Assembly: GCA_937924675.1 (NCBI GenBank) | Contig: CALEVL010000207.1 | Location: 1-7,218, forward strand | Length of the DNA: 7,218 nt | Source of the DNA: an uncultured Ignavibacteria bacterium | GTDB taxonomy: Bacteria > Bacteroidota > Ignavibacteria > Tepidaquicellales > Tepidaquicellaceae | Direction of reading: 5' to 3' | The notes under the pieces: generated by a model | Told to the model about the DNA's origin: nothing | Databases searched by the model: none | What the model saw: only the letters and a program-made list of their open reading frames with translations | Shown here: piece by piece, positions 1 to 5,415 of the stretch | Layout of the letters: each line of letters begins with the position of its first letter | Numbering within the stretch: position 1 is the first letter of the stretch | Made by a program: the position numbers and the translations under genes

Positions 1-625
1 GTTTTCTGCCTCTCTTAATTACTTCTGTAATGCAGACCGGCTTAACGCCTATGTATTTTTCTGTCGCAAGAAAATCTATATATGTCTTCTGCTTCTCCGG
101 CTCAATGTCCATCAGGATAACATTCTCCGGATCTGAATCTCCAACAATAGCCCTTCTTACTTCCTCTACATATTCCTCATGATTATTTACATAGAAATAA
201 CTCTTGCCGCGTTCGGGTACAAAGAAGAATTTTCTCATCGCTTCGTTCAGCAATTCCTGATAACAGTACAAAGACGCAAAGCCCTGAAGCTCTATTAATT
301 GCGGATGAAGACTTCCGTCTTCACCTTTGCAGATTGCAAAATCAATCGAAAGCAATGAAGGAAACGGCTCTTCATTAGGAGTCTCAAGACCCGGAGGAAT
401 TGCATTCTTTGTAAAGTCATGAAATGCCTTTGTGGAAATTGCCGAAGTGAGTTCATCCGATGCTGAAATGATTTCAGTCAGAAGTTGATCCGGAATAAAT
501 ATCGGTGTCTCGGCAATTCTAAATTCAATTTTGTGTCCGCAAATTCCGTCAAGATATTTAACGAACTCTGAGTATGTCTTTTCGCTGAATTCGGAATTAT
601 ACTTTTCTCTGTACTCTTTTATCAT
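1..625 (-). CDS. Partial ATP-grasp-like (glutathionylspermidine-synthase-like) protein, N-terminal 208 residues
   Basis: An open frame runs without a stop from an ATG at 625-623 off the left edge, so only the N-terminal 208 codons are visible. The frame is clearly coding: it keeps typical protein composition throughout. It has an N-terminal helical segment, then PSLLSIDFAIC (about 89-99), HPQLIELQGFASLY (107-120) and LMDIEPEKQKTYIDF (171-185). The combination of an acidic/Gln 'PQLIELQGF' block followed by a beta-strand ending in D-EP-KQKT reminds me of the leading pre-ATP-grasp part of permuted ATP-grasp ligases such as glutathionylspermidine synthase relatives. The ATP-binding and metal-binding motifs would lie beyond the window, so this is a recognition by pattern, not proof. 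Only a weak purine stretch (GAAAGA) precedes the ATG. It is co-oriented with the ligase and peptidase genes upstream but separated from them by 226 bp, so it may be in the same operon or have its own promoter. An alternative is an unrelated conserved hypothetical protein. Confidence 0.72.
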   Translation of the reverse strand, partial: MIKEYREKYNSEFSEKTYSEFVKYLDGICGHKIEFRIAETPIFIPDQLLTEIISASDELTSAISTKAFHDFTKNAIPPGLETPNEEPFPSLLSIDFAICKGEDGSLHPQLIELQGFASLYCYQELLNEAMRKFFFVPERGKSYFYVNNHEEYVEEVRRAIVGDSDPENVILMDIEPEKQKTYIDFLATEKYIGVKPVCITEVIKRGRK

Positions 626-675
626 GAAAGGTCTTTCAGTTATTGGATTCTAATATGGATAGTTACACGGAGAGA

Positions 676-704
676 ACAGAGCCAACACAAAGCTTGTGGT
701 CTGT
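676..704. repeat. Two-part hairpin
   Basis: ACAGA (676-680) pairs with TCTGT (700-704). Inside it CACAA (686-690) pairs with TTGTG (694-698) around a three-base AGC loop. The two stems are separated by an asymmetric internal loop (GCCAA on one side, one G on the other). There is no adjacent U-tract on either strand. Function unknown. Confidence 0.4.
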
Positions 705-709
705 TGACT

Positions 710-774
710 GCCGGAATAGTCGTTGTTACAAATTGAACAGTTACACTCAAATAGTTATTCAGACTATCACCGGC
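710..774. repeat. Imperfect inverted repeat with 40-nt loop
   Basis: GCCGG-A-ATAGTC at 710-721 matches the reverse complement of GACTAT-CA-CCGGC at 762-774. This gives 11 pairs interrupted by one small internal bulge. The enclosed loop is AT-rich. It lies next to the hairpin at 676-704 in the gap between two co-oriented genes. It may be an RNA structure in the intercistronic transcript or the remnant of a small repeat element. Confidence 0.45.
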
Positions 775-851
775 AATCCTAAATCAATTTTACAATGTAT
801 AGATTCTCAGTAGATATCTATGGCTTCTCTGTTTCCGAAAAGAAGTTGAAT

Positions 852-1874
852 TCAGATCAGAAATCTTCCGTTCTCCATCACTTTGTCATCCTCAAGCCAG
901 ATATCGAAATCAATTCCGACGCAATCAATATGTGTCGTCGAAACCCAGTCAGCACCCGTATGCTCAGAGTAAGGATGACCAAATGCCATGTGTATGCTTG
1001 GGAGTTTTTCGTCCTGAAGAATTTGTCCGATAACCCCGTTCAGCGCAATGTTTGTGCCTATGGCAAACTCACCTACCCTGTTGCTGTTTTCATCAGTCAT
1101 TGTGTATGATGTCATCTCATCAACCAGATATGAATTGTTCGAATTCATGCTCTTGATCCTGGAATCAACTATGTCTATGTAAAGGGGTGTATCTTTGAGA
1201 TCGCCGTATTTCTGACAGAGATAATCTCCGACAACACCGTCAACTACAAACAGTCCCTCTACATTCAGCGGTGATGTGAAAATTTCACCCCCGGGAAGAT
1301 TGCCCCACTTGTCAGGAGATATGATGCCGCTGGTCTTCAGCCAGTTGAGTCTTGGAGAGAACTCTGCAACTATATCCGTTCCGCCCTTTGACTTTGCCTT
1401 GATGTATCTTGCCTTGCGCGCTTTCTCAATCAGCTTCTGGCTAAGTTCGTCAACCTTGAGAAAATCCGCACGCATGCCTTCTTTCATGATCTGCTTGTTG
1501 ATATTGACCATGTGGCCATGACGGATCTTATGAGCATTGACGATTGAAGTCATCTGAATTCTCATGCTCAATTCTCCCGTCTGTGCAAGAGCGCAGAAAA
1601 TGCTTACCTGTGATTTAGATAGATCATCAAGGATCTGCTGAGGCATATTTGGAGAGGGTCTCGAAGCATAATCTTCTATAACCATTAGGCTGTGATCAGA
1701 GCCAACTTTCTTTATTTCGTGAATCAGGGCACAGGCAATTTCAAGTGAGTCATTGTCTGTTATGACCGTTATTCTTTCTTCCGGTTTCAATCGGAGACAG
1801 ACATTGATGGCATTGTAAGCTCCCTCTACAAGGTCCTGATCAAAGTCAACTTCCGAGATAAACGAGTTTTTCAT
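852..1874 (-). CDS. M29-family (AmpS/AmpT, COG2309-like) metallo-aminopeptidase
   Basis: A 340-residue protein with the C-terminal signature of M29 leucyl aminopeptidases, which are cytoplasmic enzymes with two metal ions that remove N-terminal residues from peptides. Expected metal ligands can all be matched: Glu197 in NLPGGEIFTSP, Glu269 in RVGEFAIGTN, His295 in IHMAFGHPY, and His315 and Asp317 in STTHIDCVGID; Tyr302 fits the conserved active-site tyrosine position. The N-terminal half (ITVITDN, about 35-41) is the less conserved domain. It is shorter than classical AmpS/AmpT (roughly 400 residues), mainly outside the metal-binding core. The gene starts 23 bp after the GCS2-like gene stop, so co-transcription is likely. 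No Shine-Dalgarno is visible before the ATG, which suggests coupling or SD-independent initiation. In this setting it may trim or recycle the product of the neighbouring ligases, which is inference. The family call is firm; the substrate is unknown. Confidence 0.9.
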   Translation of the reverse strand: MKNSFISEVDFDQDLVEGAYNAINVCLRLKPEERITVITDNDSLEIACALIHEIKKVGSDHSLMVIEDYASRPSPNMPQQILDDLSKSQVSIFCALAQTGELSMRIQMTSIVNAHKIRHGHMVNINKQIMKEGMRADFLKVDELSQKLIEKARKARYIKAKSKGGTDIVAEFSPRLNWLKTSGIISPDKWGNLPGGEIFTSPLNVEGLFVVDGVVGDYLCQKYGDLKDTPLYIDIVDSRIKSMNSNNSYLVDEMTSYTMTDENSNRVGEFAIGTNIALNGVIGQILQDEKLPSIHMAFGHPYSEHTGADWVSTTHIDCVGIDFDIWLEDDKVMENGRFLI

Positions 1875-1897
1875 TTAACTGATGTAGATTAATATTT

Positions 1898-3046
1898 TTA
1901 TACTGATTGTTTAACTTTACTTTTGTCGGTCTCTAAGCCCAGTCCGACATTTGTTTCGTCAACAATGAAATCAACCAATTTCTTAAAATCCTGGCCCGAG
2001 TTATACCAATGCTTGAGTTGTCTGTCAGCTCCGGTTCCTTGTTCCATCATTTTGAAAATGTAATTAATTTCCTCTCTGCTTCCAAGTTCATCTACTACAT
2101 CGTCTATGAATTCGAGAAGCTCTGTAACCAGTTCTGTGAACGGAACTTCCTTCTGCTTGCCGAAATCAATCAGTTTGCCGTGAATACCGTATCTCGCGGC
2201 TCTCCATTTGTTTTCGTTGATCAGAGCTCTTCTGTAGATTCTGAAGCCGAGATTCTGTTGAATTAATTTGTGAAGCTTTACTACAACTGCCTGAATCAAT
2301 GCTGCCAAAGCTATTGTCTCGTCAACTCTCATCTGAACATCACAGATTCTGAATTCAAGAGTGTTGAAAAACGGATGTGTTCTGACATCCCACCATACTT
2401 TCTTGGCGTTGTCTATGCAGTTGGTTTTGATGAGCATGTTAATGAAGCTGTCGTACTCGGCAAGGCTTGAGAAGTAATCCGGTATGCCTGTTCTCGGGAA
2501 TTTGTCAAACACTTTTACACGGTATGACTTGAAGCCGGTATCTCTGCCAAGCCAGAACGGTGAATTAGTTGACAGTGCAAAAATATGCGGAAGAAAATAT
2601 CTCGCCGCATTCATGATCTGAATTCCAATCTCACGATTTGCTATTCCCACGTGAACATGAAGTCCGAAAATGAGATTAGCCCTTGCTGCATCCTGCATTT
2701 CGCGAAGTATCTCTTTGTATCTCGGATGGTCTGTTATCGCCTGATCGCGCCAGTGTGAAAAAGGATGTGTTCCTGCGGAAGCGATTTTAAGTCCATGCTG
2801 CTGCGATAGCATTGCAAGACCCTGCCTTAGTTCAGTAACTTCCTTTCTGGCTTCCTGAATATTGGCACAGATATTTGTTCCCGTTTCAATAACCGACGCA
2901 TGCATTTCAGGTTTAAAGTTTTCTTTGAGAAGAAGTTTACCGTCTTCAAAGATTGCCTGAACGTGAGACTGAAGTTCCCTGGTCTCAGGATCAATGATCA
3001 TGAACTCTTCTTCTATGCCGAGCGTATATTTTTCTTCGACGCTCAT
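1898..3046 (-). CDS. Carboxylate-amine ligase, GCS2/YbdK type (COG2170)
   Basis: A 382-residue, full-length member of the glutamate-cysteine ligase family 2 within the glutamine-synthetase-like fold. These enzymes join a carboxylate, often the gamma-carboxyl of glutamate, to an amine using ATP. E. coli YbdK of this group has only weak glutamate-cysteine ligase activity, so the true substrates are usually unknown. Visible motifs in order are LGIEEEF (9-15, acidic metal-binding strand), ETGTNIC (54-60), GTHPF (92-96), GLHVHVG (128-134), STNSPFWLGRDTG (159-171), WWDVRTHP (218-225), TLEFRICD (229-236) and NENKWRAARYG (277-287), followed by the usual GADRQ...DFIVDET tail (339-365). No key motif is missing. 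The ATG is supported by a strong AGGGAGGG four bases upstream. The gene lies 28 bp after the ATP-grasp gene and 23 bp before the M29 peptidase gene. It is not named gshA because no canonical glutathione synthetase accompanies it and this branch is functionally diverse. Confidence 0.93.
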   Translation of the reverse strand: MSVEEKYTLGIEEEFMIIDPETRELQSHVQAIFEDGKLLLKENFKPEMHASVIETGTNICANIQEARKEVTELRQGLAMLSQQHGLKIASAGTHPFSHWRDQAITDHPRYKEILREMQDAARANLIFGLHVHVGIANREIGIQIMNAARYFLPHIFALSTNSPFWLGRDTGFKSYRVKVFDKFPRTGIPDYFSSLAEYDSFINMLIKTNCIDNAKKVWWDVRTHPFFNTLEFRICDVQMRVDETIALAALIQAVVVKLHKLIQQNLGFRIYRRALINENKWRAARYGIHGKLIDFGKQKEVPFTELVTELLEFIDDVVDELGSREEINYIFKMMEQGTGADRQLKHWYNSGQDFKKLVDFIVDETNVGLGLETDKSKVKQSV

Positions 3047-3050
3047 TAAT

Positions 3051-3058
3051 CCCTCCCT
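3051..3058 (-). promoter_or_regulatory. Strong Shine-Dalgarno of the GCS2-like gene
   Basis: On the minus strand AGGGAGGG lies four bases before the ATG at 3046. It is much stronger than the leaders of the M29 and partial-ligase genes, which lack a clear SD. This fixes the start and suggests the GCS2-like protein is translated efficiently within the operon. Confidence 0.7.
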
Positions 3059-3074
3059 ATATTATTCTAAGTCG

Positions 3075-4094
3075 TTAAGATTTTGATTTCTTTGCTTTTG
3101 GCTTAGAGGATCCGGCCTTTTTTTTTTCAATGTTGCTGAACGAGATAATCTCATCATTGACAGAGGCCTTTACAAAAAGACCCCATGTAAGATTATTCAT
3201 TCCTTCTTTGTGAATCTTGGCCTTGTTGATGGCCATATTAGCCGCAGCTTCAACAACCCAGTCAAAATTTTCCTGTCCAACTGAATTTACATCTGCATCA
3301 GGAGCGGGATTGCAGAAGTCGATTGCATACGGAACACCATTTCTTACTGCAAATTCTACAGTGTTGAAATCATATCCCAATGCAACATTGAGTTTCAATG
3401 TGTATTCTTTTATGAGATCAAGGAGTTTTTGTTCAGCAGGCCCTGCATTAGAAACATATCTCAGGTGATGCGGATTTCTTGGTTCGTAAGGCATGATAAG
3501 AACATCTTTTCTGTCAATGCAGTAACATCTGAAATAATGATCAAAAGTAATTTCTTCCTGAAGCATCATCACAAGCTGTTCGGTCTCATTATACTTGCTG
3601 AAGAAATCTGCCGCATCTTCCACTTTGTAAACACTCTTCCAGCCTCCTCCGGAGAAGGGCTTGAAGTATGCAGGAAACCCTGTGTATTCAAATATACCTT
3701 CCCAGTCAAGCGGGAATGAAAGATTGCGGAATGAGTTTGCACTTGTATCTGCCGGATGCTGATTTGAAGGCAGTAGAACTGTCTTTGGAACCGGAACCCC
3801 GATCTTTGTTGCAAGTGCATTGTTGAAAAATTTGTCATCAGCATTCCACCAGAATGGATTATTGACAACTGCGGTTCCTCCAATAGCAGCATTTTTCAGC
3901 AATCCTCTGTAAAACGGAACGTCCTGGGAAATCCTGTCGAAAATCACATCATAGCCCATATATTCACCCTGCACTACTTTGTCTATTGATACGAACTCTG
4001 CAACAATTCCGTCAACATTCTTTTCATTGACCTTGTCAACGAAGGCCTGCGGAAAAGTGTTTTCCTGTCCAAATAATATGCCGATCTTTTTCAT
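3075..4094 (-). CDS. ATP-grasp carboxylate-amine ligase (RimK / D-Ala-D-Ala-ligase-like fold)
   Basis: A 339-residue protein with ATP-grasp architecture. The N-terminal alpha/beta domain begins MKKIGILFGQ (1-10). NNPFWWNADDKFFNNALATKIGVPVP (about 78-103) resembles the 'D-K-...-A-...-G-I-P-V-P' entry to the ATP-grasp domain. YFKPFSGGGWKSVYKV (143-158) gives the nucleotide-binding lysine (Lys145) and the glycine-rich loop. LQEEI (178-182) is the adenine-binding region. VEFAV with Glu247 and AIDFCNPAPD with Asp259 and Asn262 fit the Mg2+ ligands. The expected chemistry is formation of an acyl-phosphate and its attack by an amine to give an amide or peptide bond; substrates are not deducible. The last residues form a Lys/Ser-rich tail (GSSKPKAKKSKS). 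The tail is preceded by three lysines encoded across a run of ten A. It is the first gene of the leftward cluster. An AGGAG lies at 4107-4111, 12 bases before the ATG, which is rather distant. Confidence 0.88.
   Translation of the reverse strand: MKKIGILFGQENTFPQAFVDKVNEKNVDGIVAEFVSIDKVVQGEYMGYDVIFDRISQDVPFYRGLLKNAAIGGTAVVNNPFWWNADDKFFNNALATKIGVPVPKTVLLPSNQHPADTSANSFRNLSFPLDWEGIFEYTGFPAYFKPFSGGGWKSVYKVEDAADFFSKYNETEQLVMMLQEEITFDHYFRCYCIDRKDVLIMPYEPRNPHHLRYVSNAGPAEQKLLDLIKEYTLKLNVALGYDFNTVEFAVRNGVPYAIDFCNPAPDADVNSVGQENFDWVVEAAANMAINKAKIHKEGMNNLTWGLFVKASVNDEIISFSNIEKKKAGSSKPKAKKSKS
3118..3127 (-). other. A10 homopolymer in the 3' end of the ATP-grasp gene
   Basis: Ten consecutive A (coding strand) span Glu323-Lys326, just before the Lys-rich tail. 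Homopolymers of this length are known sites of RNA polymerase slippage and of sequencing error. One A fewer would replace the tail with about 18 different residues (RPDPLSQKQ...), ending at a TAA about 14 bases before the GCS2-like start codon. One A more would give GRIL and stop at once. The catalytic core is not affected in either case. Confidence 0.5.
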
Positions 4095-4132
4095 TAAATT
4101 TATTGTCTCCTGATGTTTAATTATTTATTTGT

Positions 4133-4281
4133 TTTTAACCGGGTCATGATAATTCTTCCTTGCCCGTGATAAAAAGGTGTTTTCTTTTTGGGGTAGTTGA
4201 TAATTTAAGAATTATATAGGTAAATTTGAATGGTATTTTGAGTGAGATTCATGAAAGTTCTGCAATTTTAACCCGGCTCAT
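4133..4281. repeat. Pair of imperfect direct repeats TTTTAACC(C)GG-TCAT
   Basis: TTTTAACCGGGTCAT at 4133-4147 and TTTTAACCCGGCTCAT at 4266-4281 agree at 14 of 16 aligned positions (one gap, one mismatch). The coordinates given span both copies. They bracket the candidate leftward TATAAT, so operator sites are conceivable, but two copies alone do not establish this. Confidence 0.35.
4211..4216 (-). promoter_or_regulatory. Candidate -10 box for the ligase operon
   Basis: The minus strand reads CCTATATAATTC, containing an exact TATAAT. It would give a leader of roughly 110 nt before the ATP-grasp gene. No convincing -35 box sits at the expected distance, and the region is AT-rich enough for chance matches. 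Confidence 0.25.
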
Positions 4282-4382
4282 TGGAAATATTCAGAGTTTG
4301 TTACTTTATGAGGCAATAATTTCGTGACAATATTGAAGAAGTATATGATGAGTAGTCTTTGGATATTGTAACACGAGTTGTA

Positions 4383-4407
4383 ATTCCACAGTATTGAACC
4401 TGTGAAT
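4383..4407. repeat. Bulged hairpin
   Basis: ATTC (4383-4386) and ACAG (4388-4391) pair with GAAT (4404-4407) and CTGT (4400-4403). This makes eight pairs with a single bulged C at 4387 and an eight-base loop. It lies about 100 bp upstream of the rightward promoter and has no T-run, so it is not a terminator. It could be a protein-binding dyad or chance. Confidence 0.35.
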
Positions 4408-4496
4408 GTCGCATGTTCACTAACCATGCAGCAAGAATTCATTTGATAAGGTACTTTGAAAGGGAAAAAGAAAATTGTGGCAGTTACAAGTTAAGA

Positions 4497-4528
4497 CTTG
4501 ATATTATTGCCATTTAGGTATAATTTTA
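4497..4528 (+). promoter_or_regulatory. Promoter for the small secreted protein gene
   Basis: TTGATA (4498-4503) and an exact TATAAT (4519-4524) are separated by 15 bp, giving a short-spaced sigma-70-like promoter. The same bases also fit the Bacteroidota form: CTTG at 4497-4500, 20 bases, then TAATTTTA at 4521-4528 (consensus TAnnTTTG). Either reading puts the transcription start at about 4531-4534, at or just before the ATG at 4534. Confidence 0.55.
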
Positions 4529-4533
4529 GGCGT

Positions 4534-4950
4534 ATGAAAAATAAGTACTTCTTAATTGCCCTTGCGGGTATTTTGTTGTTAAACAGTTTATTGTTCGCTG
4601 CGGTAACTCTTCAATACTTTACTGCAAGAGATAATGCAAACGGTGTTCTGGTTGAATGGAAAACTGGAGATGAAGCCGGAACTGTAAAGTTTGAAATTGA
4701 AAGAAGCGCGGACACTCCGGATAATTTCATTTACATTGACAACAAGACAGCAACAGGCAATAATTCATTCTACTCATATCAGGATAATTCGGTTGATTTC
4801 GGAAACGGAAGAACATCTGCTTTATATTTTTACAGATTAAAGTGCATCGAGTCAAACGGTAATTATACTTATACAAATCACATTACCGTTACTCATACCG
4901 TCTCCGGAATAAGAAGCACCTGGGGCAGCATCAAGGCAATCTTCAGATAA
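4534..4950 (+). CDS. Small secreted fibronectin-III-like protein
   Basis: A 138-residue protein with a Lys-bearing N-terminus, a hydrophobic core (residues 6-21) and a likely signal peptidase site near LLFA-AVT (about 22/23), so it is probably exported to the periplasm or cell surface. The mature part matches the beta-sandwich module often seen in secreted Bacteroidota/Ignavibacteria proteins: VLVEWKTGDEAGTVKFEIERS (38-58), an 'F-I-x-ATGN' stretch, YSYQDN (80-85) and YFYRLKCIESNG (98-109), ending in TVSGIRSTWGSIKAIFR (122-138). In large type IX secretion proteins this module precedes a sorting domain; here it stands alone without an obvious one. I chose ATG 4534 rather than the in-frame TTG at 4498 because the TTG lies in the -35 element and would place 12 extra residues before the signal peptide. 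No Shine-Dalgarno is present. Function unknown. Confidence 0.8.
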   Translation: MKNKYFLIALAGILLLNSLLFAAVTLQYFTARDNANGVLVEWKTGDEAGTVKFEIERSADTPDNFIYIDNKTATGNNSFYSYQDNSVDFGNGRTSALYFYRLKCIESNGNYTYTNHITVTHTVSGIRSTWGSIKAIFR

Positions 4951-4982
4951 AACCGGAAATCATCTTTAACAACAAAACAAAC

Positions 4983-4990
4983 AAAGGGGG
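4983..4990 (+). promoter_or_regulatory. Strong Shine-Dalgarno of the DUF4870-like gene
   Basis: AAAGGGGG lies six bases before the ATG at 4997 and fixes this start. The genes on either side on this strand have no comparable site. Confidence 0.7.
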
Positions 4991-4996
4991 AATTCT

Positions 4997-5335
4997 ATGT
5001 CAGAAACAACGCGCAATCTGAGTGCAACACCTGAACAGATAGAATCAGGTAAGACAATGGCAATTGTTTCTTATTTGATCTTCTTCGTCCCACTCCTCAT
5101 GGACGACATGAGAAAGAATCCTTTTGTAATGTTTCATACCGAACAATCAATTGTTTTATTGCTTCTCAACATAGCTGCAGGAATTGTCGGCTCACTTACT
5201 TGTGGCATTGGATTGGTCCTCTATATTCCATGGGTAATATTTCTTATCATGGGCATTATGAATGCATCAAACGGTGAAATGAAACCGTTGCCGGTCATAG
5301 GTCAATACGGTGAGAAGTTTAACCTCGTAAAATAG
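4997..5335 (+). CDS. DUF4870/Tic20-like small membrane protein
   Basis: A 112-residue integral membrane protein. A polar N-terminus (1-18) is followed by hydrophobic segments at about 19-35 (KTMAIVSYLIFFVPLLM), 50-68 (QSIVLLLLNIAAGIVGSLT) and 70-88 (GIGLVLYIPWVIFLIMGIM). The 'MAIVSYL-FF-PLL', 'KNPFVMFHTEQS' and 'GIMNASNGEMKPLPVIG' blocks are what I recognise from the DUF4870/Tic20-like family of short bacterial membrane proteins, whose biochemical role is not established. It lies 46 bp after the secreted-protein gene, so the two may share a transcript, but it has its own strong SD. The sequence looks complete. No catalytic residues are evident. Confidence 0.82.
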   Translation: MSETTRNLSATPEQIESGKTMAIVSYLIFFVPLLMDDMRKNPFVMFHTEQSIVLLLLNIAAGIVGSLTCGIGLVLYIPWVIFLIMGIMNASNGEMKPLPVIGQYGEKFNLVK

Positions 5336-5336
5336 G

Positions 5337-5356
5337 CAGATACAATAAGATATCTG
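5337..5356. repeat. Short inverted repeat after the DUF4870-like gene
   Basis: CAGATA (5337-5342) pairs with TATCTG (5351-5356) around an eight-base loop, directly after the TAG stop. G-U pairs could extend the stem in RNA. There is no following T-run, so any terminator activity would be weak. It may stabilise a 3' end. Confidence 0.3.
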
Positions 5357-5415
5357 TTACCCCGGACTGCAAAAACATTATTACATTTTATTCGTATTCC
5401 TGAATAAAAAAACCT

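Larger units (their letters stand above)
626..851. other. Structured intergenic spacer between peptidase and partial ligase genes
   Basis: I see no credible gene in these 226 bp. The spacer holds an interrupted hairpin (676-704), a long imperfect inverted repeat (710-721 with 762-774), two copies of AGTTACAC (661-668 and 739-746), and a perfect 10-bp palindrome TAGATATCTA at 811-820. On the minus strand it follows the peptidase stop and precedes the partial gene, so it could be a transcribed intercistronic element, a weak attenuator, or the 5' region of a separate transcription unit. No run of T follows either hairpin in the minus direction, which argues against a standard intrinsic terminator. 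Confidence 0.5.
4095..4533. other. Divergent intergenic region, about 440 bp
   Basis: AT-rich region between the leftward ligase operon and the rightward genes. I find no plausible coding frame. It contains an imperfect direct repeat (4133-4147 and 4266-4281), a possible leftward TATAAT (4211-4216), a bulged hairpin (4383-4407), a short GCATG/CATGC inverted repeat (4411-4415 and 4425-4429), and a rightward promoter (4497-4528). The size and contents suit a control region for both directions. Confidence 0.6.

Noticed and set aside
795..1109. Plus-strand open frame of 104 residues
   Set aside because: It mostly overlaps the 3' end of the M29 peptidase gene on the other strand and has no family-like motif or RBS; it is a shadow of that gene.
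3569..3892. Minus-strand frame of 107 residues inside the ATP-grasp gene
   Set aside because: Out-of-frame shadow of a gene whose own frame carries all the ATP-grasp motifs.
1898..4094. Naming the ligase pair gshA and gshB (glutathione biosynthesis)
   Set aside because: The GCS2 branch is functionally diverse and the ATP-grasp protein lacks the look of canonical glutathione synthetase; the added M29 and fourth gene do not fit a simple glutathione operon.
4387..4430. tRNA-like or riboswitch-like RNA in the divergent region
   Set aside because: The short dyads do not form a cloverleaf, there is no T-loop GTTC-A box in the right place, and no known riboswitch core was recognised.
4498..4533. 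TTG start giving a 150-residue secreted protein
   Set aside because: The TTG lies in the -35/-33 element of the promoter and the extension would precede a normal signal peptide; ATG 4534 is preferred.
5337..5356. Intrinsic terminator after the DUF4870-like gene
   Set aside because: The stem is only six AT-rich pairs and no T-run follows, so it is listed only as an inverted repeat.
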